31,723 bases of DNA. Source: Firmicutes bacterium UBA3930. Lineage in GTDB: Bacteria > Bacillota > Clostridia > Caldicoprobacterales > Caldicoprobacteraceae. The translations under genes were made by a program, and so were the position numbers. A model generated the notes under the pieces. The model was not told the origin of the DNA and did no database searches. It was given only the letters and a program-made list of their open reading frames with translations. This document shows positions 13,686 to 20,607 of this stretch, one piece after another. The number at the start of each line of letters is the position of its first letter. The stretch's first letter is position 1. Location: positions 30,181 to 61,903 of the forward strand of contig DGEI01000009.1 in NCBI GenBank assembly GCA_002385885.1. The letters are read 5' to 3'.

Positions 13686-14669
13686 ATGATCGAAGTAGTA
13701 GGTATAGGAAATCCTATCATGGATTTCCTTGTTCATACCAATAAGATTCCCGCAACCAATGGTTACAGCAGGATGAAGGAATATAGCTGGCAGGGTGGCG
13801 GAAAAGTTCCAACGGCTTTGGTGACATTGGGCAGATTAGGAGTAAAAACAGGGATTATTGGGATTGTGGGCGCTGATGCCTTTGGAAGGTTTTCAATAGA
13901 AGATTTCAAAAGGCATAATGTAGATACATCCAGGCTAATAGTAGACCCAAACGGCCAGACATCATTCTGCGTATGCTTGTCCGAACAGGAAACCCAGGGC
14001 AGAAGTTTTATAGAGCGCATCCCCGTATTAAGAAAACTGACTGTAGACGATCTGGATAAGGATTATATTACCCAGGGCCGGGTTTTGCATTTGTTTGATA
14101 TGGGTGAACCTGACAGGCAGGCAGCTGTATGGGCAAGGGAAAAAGGGATAACAGTAGTATTTGATGCCGATTATTATACCCGGGAGATTGAAAATAATTA
14201 CGAATTAATCGATGTATTCATTGCTTCAGAATTCTATTATAATGCTGTTTTCAAGGACGATAATTATGAAAAGAACTGCAAAACCGTGCAGGAGCAGGGA
14301 CCGGAGATAGTTGTTTTTACCTTTGGCGAACGGGGCTCCCTGGGAGTTTGCGGCAGCAAGTATTTTGAAGTCCCGGCTTTTACGGTTAAAGTTATGGATA
14401 CAACCGGGGCCGGAGATGTCTATCATGGTGCATTTATCTACGGATTGCTGCAAGGCTGGGATGTTGAATATACAGCCCGTTTTTCCAGCGCCGTGTCGGC
14501 CATAAAATGTACCAGGGTTGGCGGGAGGGCCGGTATCCCGGATTTACCCACTGTGGAGAGGTTCTTGAAAGACGGTACGATTGACTATACTGAAATTGAT
14601 CGCCGGGTGGATTTTTACAGGGAATACATGTTTAACTTACCCCCGGATAAAGCCACCGCTTCTGAGTGA
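13686..14669 (+). CDS. PfkB/ribokinase-family sugar kinase
   Basis: A 327-residue carbohydrate kinase that transfers phosphate from ATP to a sugar or nucleoside hydroxyl. The substrate-side GGG-K motif is at 37-40 (WQGGGKVPTALVTLGRLG), and the second PfkB signature DTTGAGDVYHGAF begins at 238 with catalytic D244. The frame is open from a TTG at 13668, but GAGGTGA (13674-13680) sits 5 bases before ATG 13686, so that start is used. It has its own promoter and a long leader, and it precedes the GH127 arabinofuranosidase by 150 bases. Specificity (ribose, 2-keto-3-deoxygluconate, fructose, adenosine or another) is not decidable here; a role in pentose use is suggested only by context. Confidence 0.88.
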   Translation: MIEVVGIGNPIMDFLVHTNKIPATNGYSRMKEYSWQGGGKVPTALVTLGRLGVKTGIIGIVGADAFGRFSIEDFKRHNVDTSRLIVDPNGQTSFCVCLSEQETQGRSFIERIPVLRKLTVDDLDKDYITQGRVLHLFDMGEPDRQAAVWAREKGITVVFDADYYTREIENNYELIDVFIASEFYYNAVFKDDNYEKNCKTVQEQGPEIVVFTFGERGSLGVCGSKYFEVPAFTVKVMDTTGAGDVYHGAFIYGLLQGWDVEYTARFSSAVSAIKCTRVGGRAGIPDLPTVERFLKDGTIDYTEIDRRVDFYREYMFNLPPDKATASE

Positions 14670-14819
14670 AGCAGAAGCGGGAACGGTAAGGATGATTGAA
14701 AACTGCAGGATGAGATTATCACCAGAAACGGACATGCATTTTTTTGAAATGAAAGGCAAATAGTTTTTCTTGCCAGGTTGAGCAAGACACTATTATTTTA
14801 TAAATGGGAGGTATCTGCA

Positions 14820-16781
14820 GTGAATCTAAACTTACTTAACAATGTTGATATGAAAAATGTAAAACTAAAGGGTGGATTTTTGGGGCGCTTACAGGAGCTG
14901 ATTATTGACGAAACTATTCCCCATCAATATGGCATTCTTAATGATATGGTGGAGGGGGTTCCCAAAAGTAATGCAATAGCCAATTTCCGGATAGCAGCCG
15001 GAGAACAAAAGGATAAGTTTTATGGAATGATATTCCAGGACAGCGATGTAGCCAAATGGCTTGAGGCAGCAAGCTACAGCCTGATTGTCAAACCTGATCC
15101 GGAGCTTGAAAGGATTCTGGACGAGCTGGTTGAATTAATAGGTAAAGCACAGGAGCCGGACGGGTATCTGAATACATATTTCAGTGTAAGCCAGCCCGAC
15201 AAGAAATGGACAAACTTGAGGGATTGGCACGAGCTTTATTGTGCAGGGCATATGATGGAAGCCGCTGTAGCCTACTACAAGGCGACGGGCAAAACCGGAC
15301 TGATTGATATAATGAGTAAATTTACTGATCATATGCTTACGGTGCTGGGGCCTGAACCGGATAAAAAAAGAGGATATCCCGGACACCCCGAAATAGAGCT
15401 TGCCCTGGTAAAAATGTATAAGGCAACCGGGGATGAGAAATATTTAAAGCTTTCAAAGTTTTTTATTGATGAGCGGGGAACCGAGCCAAACTTCTTTGAA
15501 ACAGAGGCAGAGGCGAGAAATGAAAAAGGGTTAAATATCATGCAGGAGCTTGGATATAAGTATTGGCAGGCACATCTTCCGGTAAGAGAGCAGACTACCG
15601 CTGAAGGCCATTCAGTCAGGGCAATGTACCTGTACGCCGGGGCAGCTGATATAGCCAGGGAAACACAGGAACGGGAGCTCTTTGAGGTATTAAGGAAACT
15701 GTGGGACAATGTTACAGGAAAGAGGATGTATATTACGGCTGCAGTAGGATCACAGAGATATGGCGAATCCTTTTCCTTGGATTATGATCTGCCTAACGAT
15801 ACTATTTACGGTGAAACCTGTGCATCTATCGGCCTTGTATTCTTTGCCCAGAGGATGCTTCAGATGGATCCTGACCGTAAGTATTCCGATGTTATTGAAA
15901 AAGCGATATATAATGGCATTTTAAGCGGGATATCCCTTGATGGAAAGAAGTTTTTCTATGTAAATCCTCTGGAAGTGGCGCCGGAAGTATGCGAACACAG
16001 GGTCGATCATCGCCATGTAAAGACCCGGCGTCCCGGATGGTATGATTGTGCATGCTGTCCTGCCAATGTGAGCCGGTTATATACATCAATCGGTGATTAT
16101 ATGTATTCTGTTTCCCGGGAGGGTGAGATATACGTTCATATATTTGCAAATAACAGTGCTAATATATCCCTCAATGATGTAAACGTTGAGCTTGATGTTA
16201 AAACCTGCTATCCCTGGGATGGTAACATTTCGATCGATGTAAACCCTGAGCATGCCGGTGAATTTACTATAGCAGTGCGGGTTCCGTCCTGGTGCCTGGA
16301 ACCTTGTATAAGTATAAACGGGCAGCCGGTTAACATAAGCGAAAATATCCATAAGGGTTATGTAAAGATGAAAAGAACCTGGAAACCGGGGGATAAAATC
16401 GATATATGCTATCCCATGGAAGCCAGGCTGGTACGCGCTAATCCAAGGATCCGTGAAAATGCAGGCAAAGCCGCTATACAGCGGGGACCTGTTGTATATT
16501 GCGTGGAAGAGGCTGATAATTTCCAGGGCTTGCAAAATATTGTTATACCCCGGAATGTAAAATTTGATGAAAAATATGATAAGGATATCCTAAATGGGGT
16601 CGTTGTTGTTGAATTCAAAGCATACTGCCAGGAAGATTGGGACAGTGAAGAATGCTACAGTTTCGACCAAAACCGCTATAGAGAAGTAAAGGTAAGGGCA
16701 ATTCCCTATTATGCCTGGTGCAACAGAACACCGGGAGAAATGATGGTATGGCTGAGAGAAGAGGCCTGTATTGAAATATAG
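14820..16781 (+). CDS. GH127 beta-L-arabinofuranosidase, cytoplasmic
   Basis: A 653-residue glycoside hydrolase of family 127 (former DUF1680), releasing L-arabinose from beta-L-arabinofuranosides such as those on hydroxyproline-rich plant glycoproteins. The zinc-cysteine active site of the family is visible: E332 and C334 (GETCASIG), C412 and C413 (CACCPANV), with E316 as the likely acid/base 16 residues before E332. In the characterised enzyme HypBA1 the equivalents are E322, E338, C340, C417 and C418. H137, H144, H189 and H264 lie in conserved stretches. There is no signal peptide, so it acts inside the cell on imported oligosaccharides. GTG 14820 is chosen because GGGAGG at 14806-14811 is 8 bases upstream; the TTG at 14778 has no ribosome site. 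Closed by the terminator at 16821. Confidence 0.93.
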   Translation: MNLNLLNNVDMKNVKLKGGFLGRLQELIIDETIPHQYGILNDMVEGVPKSNAIANFRIAAGEQKDKFYGMIFQDSDVAKWLEAASYSLIVKPDPELERILDELVELIGKAQEPDGYLNTYFSVSQPDKKWTNLRDWHELYCAGHMMEAAVAYYKATGKTGLIDIMSKFTDHMLTVLGPEPDKKRGYPGHPEIELALVKMYKATGDEKYLKLSKFFIDERGTEPNFFETEAEARNEKGLNIMQELGYKYWQAHLPVREQTTAEGHSVRAMYLYAGAADIARETQERELFEVLRKLWDNVTGKRMYITAAVGSQRYGESFSLDYDLPNDTIYGETCASIGLVFFAQRMLQMDPDRKYSDVIEKAIYNGILSGISLDGKKFFYVNPLEVAPEVCEHRVDHRHVKTRRPGWYDCACCPANVSRLYTSIGDYMYSVSREGEIYVHIFANNSANISLNDVNVELDVKTCYPWDGNISIDVNPEHAGEFTIAVRVPSWCLEPCISINGQPVNISENIHKGYVKMKRTWKPGDKIDICYPMEARLVRANPRIRENAGKAAIQRGPVVYCVEEADNFQGLQNIVIPRNVKFDEKYDKDILNGVVVVEFKAYCQEDWDSEECYSFDQNRYREVKVRAIPYYAWCNRTPGEMMVWLREEACIEI

Positions 16782-16820
16782 ATGGGAAAAATATAAAAGA
16801 GAATTATATGTCATACCCGG

Positions 16821-16860
16821 AATAACAACAAGCTTGTCAACAGGCTTGTTGTTATTTTTA
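16821..16860 (+). terminator. Terminator of the GH127 gene
   Basis: A perfect 13-bp stem AATAACAACAAGC/GCTTGTTGTTATT (16821-16833, 16844-16856) with a 10-base loop, running into TTATTTTTAAG. Confidence 0.88.
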
Positions 16861-16913
16861 AGATTCTGTTTATTCTGGAATATTACAGGATAGCCGGAAA
16901 AAGAAAAGAGTAT

Positions 16914-16942
16914 TTGTTTTTTTGCGAAGATTGGAGTAAGAT
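16914..16942 (+). promoter_or_regulatory. Probable promoter of the aminopeptidase P gene
   Basis: TTGTTT (16914-16919), a 17-base spacer and TAAGAT (16937-16942), 25 bases before the start codon. Moderate consensus match; it lies after the terminator at 16821, where a new promoter is expected. Confidence 0.45.
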
Positions 16943-16966
16943 CTTTTATGTAGATATGGAGGTGAA

Positions 16967-18754
16967 ATGCCCATGGATATTAAGGAGAGAATTCAAAGGC
17001 TGCGGCAAAAGATGAAGGAAAGAAATATGGATGCGTATATCATTCCCAGCTCAGATCCCCACATGAGCGAGTATACAGCCCCCCGATGGCAGGGCAGAAA
17101 ATGGATATCGGGTTTTACAGGTTCGGCTGGAACTGTTGTTATAACCGGTGAAACAGGCGGCCTATGGACCGATGGGCGGTATTACATACAGGCTGCAGAA
17201 CAACTTGAAGGAACCGGCATAAAACTATTCAAAGCAGGAATGCCGGATGTTCCGGATTATATTGAATGGCTTGAACAGACGCTTCCGACAAACAGCAGGA
17301 TTGGGCTGTGCGGTGAGGTGTTCCCTGTCTCCAGGGTTAAGGAAATGGAGAAAAAATTATCCCGCAAAAAAATAAGCATTGTCAAGGAATTTGATCTTAT
17401 TGGCGAAATATGGGATGATCGGCCTCCTGCACCGCAGGAACCGGTATTCATCCATGATGTGGAGTTTGCAGGAAAAACTGCCGCTGAAAAGCTGAAACAG
17501 GTTCGAAATGAAATGGTCAAAAAAGGTGTAAATTACCACTTGATATGCAGCCTGGATGATATTGCCTGGTTATACAACATCCGGGGTAATGATGTGGCCT
17601 ATAATCCGGTTGCGCTGGCTTATGCGCTGGTTTCAGATACTTGTGCCTGGCTGTTTATTGATAAGAGCAAAGTTTCGGATGCTGTAAGAAGCATGCTGGA
17701 GGATAACGGTGTTATCATAAAGGATTACGGACTGGTTAATAAATACCTGGCTGACCTGGGGGACAAGGATACAATACTTTTTGATCCTGCCAGGACTAAC
17801 AGCTGGCTTTACGATGCAATAGCCAAAGGCTGCAAAAAGGCAGAAGGTGAAAACATAACTACACTCATGAAAGCCGTAAAGAATGAGACAGAGATAGAGA
17901 ATCTTAAAAGAACCCATGTTTGTGACGGGGTGGCCGTGGTCAGGTTTCTATACTGGCTTGATCACAATCTGGGCAGGCAAAGGATTACCGAGATAACCGC
18001 GGCTGAAAAGCTGGAGGAATTCAGGCGGCAGCAGGAAAACTTTATTGGGCCAAGCTTTGCCACTATAGCTGCTTATAAGGATCATGCAGCCATGATGCAC
18101 TATCAGGCTGTTGATGAAACCTGTTACGAGTTGAACAGGGAAGGCATGCTGCTTATTGATTCCGGCGGCCAATACCTGGGAGGAACAACTGACATAACCC
18201 GTACAATAGTTCTGGGGCCAATTACTGATGTACAGCGAAGGGATTTTACGCTTGTTTTAAAAGGCCATATCAATCTTGCCCGTGCAAGAATGCTTTATGG
18301 TGTTACAGGTTCAAATATTGACATACTTGCAAGGATGCCCATATGGGAAGCCGGTATTGATTATAAAAGCGGCACCGGTCACGGAGTAGGATATTTTCTT
18401 AACGTACATGAAGGGCCTCAGCGTATGAGCCAGATTCCAAACAATGTCAAACTGGAAAAGGGGATGATTATCACCAACGAGCCGGGAATATATATAGAAG
18501 GCCGGTATGGTATCCGTACAGAAAACGAGATGCTGGTGGTAGAGGACGGGGAGAATGAATTCGGTAAGTTTTTAAGATTTGAGCCTATAACATATTGCCC
18601 CATTGACATTGAAGGAATTGATCCCGATCTTTTGACTGATGATGAAAAAAGATGGCTTAATGATTATCATGGTAAAGTATATGAGACCTTGGCCCCGTTC
18701 CTGGAGGAGGACGAAAGAGAGTGGCTGAGGAATGAGACAAGAGCGATAGGCTAA
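16967..18754 (+). CDS. Xaa-Pro aminopeptidase (aminopeptidase P, M24B)
   Basis: A 595-residue cytoplasmic metallopeptidase that removes N-terminal residues preceding proline. It has the three-part long form: two creatinase-like N-terminal domains (about 6-310), the pita-bread catalytic domain (about 315-530) and a C-terminal extension of about 65 residues typical of the eukaryote-like M24B group. The dinuclear metal ligands are D398, D409, H472, E505 and E519; nearby stretches are DSGGQYLGGTTDITRT and GTGHGVGYFLNVHEGP. GGAGGTGA (16958-16965) precedes two possible starts, ATG 16967 and ATG 16973, which differ by two residues. It is a single gene between two terminators. Confidence 0.93.
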   Translation: MPMDIKERIQRLRQKMKERNMDAYIIPSSDPHMSEYTAPRWQGRKWISGFTGSAGTVVITGETGGLWTDGRYYIQAAEQLEGTGIKLFKAGMPDVPDYIEWLEQTLPTNSRIGLCGEVFPVSRVKEMEKKLSRKKISIVKEFDLIGEIWDDRPPAPQEPVFIHDVEFAGKTAAEKLKQVRNEMVKKGVNYHLICSLDDIAWLYNIRGNDVAYNPVALAYALVSDTCAWLFIDKSKVSDAVRSMLEDNGVIIKDYGLVNKYLADLGDKDTILFDPARTNSWLYDAIAKGCKKAEGENITTLMKAVKNETEIENLKRTHVCDGVAVVRFLYWLDHNLGRQRITEITAAEKLEEFRRQQENFIGPSFATIAAYKDHAAMMHYQAVDETCYELNREGMLLIDSGGQYLGGTTDITRTIVLGPITDVQRRDFTLVLKGHINLARARMLYGVTGSNIDILARMPIWEAGIDYKSGTGHGVGYFLNVHEGPQRMSQIPNNVKLEKGMIITNEPGIYIEGRYGIRTENEMLVVEDGENEFGKFLRFEPITYCPIDIEGIDPDLLTDDEKRWLNDYHGKVYETLAPFLEEDEREWLRNETRAIG

Positions 18755-18780
18755 TATACGGGTAATGTACACATAATAAG

Positions 18781-18812
18781 AGCCGTGGGGTATCTGTTGA
18801 AACTCCATGGCT
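18781..18812 (+). terminator. Terminator of the aminopeptidase P gene
   Basis: An 11-bp stem with two G-T pairs (18781-18791 with 18802-18812), a 10-base loop, then TTTAAATTTATGTTTT, 27 bases after the stop. Confidence 0.75.
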
Positions 18813-18923
18813 TTAAATTTATGTTTTAAATCAACCTGTTATCGTCCCTTTCCATTTTGGCTGGCATGGTTTGATGCACATTAACTATCCTTCTTTTTTA
18901 TTTCAGAGTATATCAGCAAAACC

Positions 18924-19037
18924 TCATAATTCTTTCCCGGCGAAGTAAGCGATACAGTTTCTTAGCCTTGAGCACCAGCGGGCGGAATAATATTCTTCAC
19001 AATCAATATATCCGATAGTAAGATTACCAATGAGCAT
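18924..19037 (-). other. Small in-frame reading frame after ykuK (37 codons)
   Basis: On the minus strand the frame stays open after the ykuK stop (19067-19065) until a TGA at 18926-18924. An ATG at 19037 would give 37 residues rich in Cys, Tyr and Arg (ending in RNCIAYFAGKEL). There is no Shine-Dalgarno site before the ATG. It reads more like real protein than random sequence, so it could be a remnant, a stop-codon readthrough extension of YkuK, or chance. I do not recognise it. The rest of 18813-19064 holds nothing I can identify. Confidence 0.25.
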
Positions 19038-19064
19038 ATGTGGAGAATATTGCGGATCTTTATA

Positions 19065-19631
19065 TTATATCGTGTTTATATGAGAATCCTTGGTATACCG
19101 GTTGGCGTAGCAGCTTGCAGCATAGCTTTCCGGTTTAATTTTTGGTTCAAAAGCTGTACTTTTTGCCATAGCTACCATTTCATTTATCAAATCCTTGGTG
19201 GCGCCCCTGGTGCCTATGTCTAAATGAAACTCAAAGTGTATATCTCCCGAACGGCCGGAATGCTTGATCAGGCATTCGACTATTCTCTCAATTTTATCCT
19301 CCGTAAATAAAGACGCTATTTCCAGGGTTCTGGCCGTTTCGTAATATATTTTCTCCCTGAGACTGTGTATAGGCCGTGGAATGGTATGCTTTGTGATAAA
19401 ACCCGTAGCTCCACGGCCAATCCGATGAAGATGGATTGCCGTGACAAACAGGGTTTGCTTGCAAACCTGGGAATCCGTACCGATAGAAAGACGGTATTCG
19501 AAGTAGGGGGCTTGTTTGATAAAGCTTATTATATGCTCATATACCTGATCAAAGGCCAGGTTATGATATTTTGAGTTGCTGAAAACAAAAAGATGCTGTT
19601 GCGCTGCTGTTTTTGCTGTTCCGGTATTTAT
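19065..19631 (-). CDS. ykuK: YkuK-family (DUF458) RNase H-like protein with ATA start
   Basis: The minus strand encodes 188 residues that match the ribonuclease H-like YkuK family. IGTDSQ is at 50-55 with D53, HLDIG at 136-140 with D138, and KIKPESYAAS at 164-173 followed by ANRYTK. B. subtilis YkuK has unknown function. The whole frame is intact, but between the in-frame stop at 19655-19653 and residue 148 there is no ATG, GTG or TTG. GGGGAGGG (19645-19638) stands exactly 6 bases before an ATA codon at 19631, with a TATAAT box at 19672-19667, so every signal points to ATA as the start. Either this is a rare AUA start or an ATG-to-ATA change that would lower or abolish expression. The extra 12 or so N-terminal residues compared with relatives are unexplained. 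Confidence 0.8.
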   Translation of the reverse strand: MNTGTAKTAAQQHLFVFSNSKYHNLAFDQVYEHIISFIKQAPYFEYRLSIGTDSQVCKQTLFVTAIHLHRIGRGATGFITKHTIPRPIHSLREKIYYETARTLEIASLFTEDKIERIVECLIKHSGRSGDIHFEFHLDIGTRGATKDLINEMVAMAKSTAFEPKIKPESYAASCYANRYTKDSHINTI

Positions 19632-19666
19632 AGCAATCCCTCCCCGTAATCCTCATCTTATTGTTA

Positions 19667-19672
19667 ATTATA
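19667..19672 (-). promoter_or_regulatory. -10 box upstream of ykuK
   Basis: TATAAT on the minus strand (19672-19667), 22 bases before the GGGGAGGG ribosome site. The -35 at 17 bases is poor. It limits the transcript start to about 19660, so an upstream start codon is unlikely. Confidence 0.45.
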
Positions 19673-19760
19673 CATCAAACTCTCTCAAAATCATAGGTCC
19701 GTCTAAGAATTCTATGTAGTTTTCCTTTATTTCTCCGATGAAATGTGCTAATATTTGATA

Positions 19761-19766
19761 TATAAT
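19761..19766 (+). promoter_or_regulatory. -10 box upstream of the YhfI-like gene
   Basis: TATAAT at 19761-19766, about 45 bases before the start codon; ATGAAA at 19738-19743 is a weak -35 with a 17-base spacer. It is the likely start of the long plus-strand run up to 27438. Confidence 0.5.
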
Positions 19767-19812
19767 CATTAAAACTGTGGAAAAATAAGCCATGTGGGAT
19801 TGGAGTGATAAT

Positions 19813-20550
19813 ATGAAACTTACTGTATTGGGCAAATATGGGCCGTTTCCTGCTGCAGGGGGTGCATGTTCGGGATATCTGGTTGAGAAAGAAAACACGA
19901 AGGTACTTATAGAATGCGGAAGTGGTGTATTCAGCCGTTTACAGCAGGTATGCCCTATAAATGAGTTAAGCGGAATTATTCTTTCTCACTTGCACAGCGA
20001 TCATATGTCGGATATCATGATATTGCGCTATGCTTTGGATTCCTGGAATGCCCGGGGATTGAGGGAAGATGTACCCGTACCATTATATGCTCCGGGAAAT
20101 CCTGTTGAGGAATATAACAGGCTTTACTATAAAAACGTTTTTCAAATTACTCCTATCCATGATGGTATGCAGTTAAAAATTGGTGAGCTGTCATTTTTAT
20201 TTCAGGAAATGACCCATCCTGTTCAGAGTTTTGGTATGGTTATTTCAGATGGAATCAAGAGAATTGCGTATACCGGTGATACAAATTATAATGATAAAAT
20301 TGTACCCTTTGTCAGAGATGTAAATCTTTTTATTGCCGATACCGGTCTGCTGTATAAAGACAAAACCGGCCCCGGTGTCCCCCATCTGACGGCTCTGGAG
20401 GCGGGTATTATCGCATCAAAGGCTGAAGTTGAAAAGATGATGCTGTCGCATATTTGGCCGGGCTATACGGAAGAAGAGGTTGTAAAGGAGGCAGCGGTTA
20501 ATTATCCGGATGCTTTTATTGCGAGGGAGATGGAAGAGTATATTATATGA
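19813..20550 (+). CDS. Metallo-beta-lactamase-fold hydrolase (YhfI-like, RNase Z-related)
   Basis: A 245-residue MBL-fold hydrolase. The zinc motif HxHxDH is SHLHSDHMSD with H59, H61, D63 and H64. Later ligands lie in YTGDTNYND and in SHIWPGYTEEE near the end. The N-terminus MKLTVLGKYGPFPAAGGACSGYL is close to YhfI of Bacillus and to the RNase Z/phosphoribosyl cyclic phosphodiesterase branch, which cleaves phosphodiesters. The substrate is unknown. GGAGTGA (19802-19808) sets the start at ATG 19813; an ATG at 19792 has no ribosome site. The comEC gene follows 57 bases after the stop. Confidence 0.85.
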   Translation: MKLTVLGKYGPFPAAGGACSGYLVEKENTKVLIECGSGVFSRLQQVCPINELSGIILSHLHSDHMSDIMILRYALDSWNARGLREDVPVPLYAPGNPVEEYNRLYYKNVFQITPIHDGMQLKIGELSFLFQEMTHPVQSFGMVISDGIKRIAYTGDTNYNDKIVPFVRDVNLFIADTGLLYKDKTGPGVPHLTALEAGIIASKAEVEKMMLSHIWPGYTEEEVVKEAAVNYPDAFIAREMEEYII

Positions 20551-20607
20551 TCGTTGATTTTTTATTATAAACGCCATTTTATGAGTCTTGTGAAAGGAGT
20601 AAAATTC

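Noticed and set aside
14692..14763. 23-codon frame between the PfkB and GH127 genes
   Set aside because: Its only upstream purine run abuts the ATG with no spacer, it is very short and nothing in it is recognisable.
19038..19574. Plus-strand frames of 61 and 69 codons
   Set aside because: They lie antisense to the ykuK coding sequence, which has clear family motifs on the minus strand.
19668..19898. 76-codon minus-strand frame ending in GEIKENYIEFLDGP...
   Set aside because: Its first half is antisense to the YhfI-like gene and its end overlaps the ykuK -10 box. The tail looks protein-like, but there is no ribosome site; a remnant is possible but not supportable.
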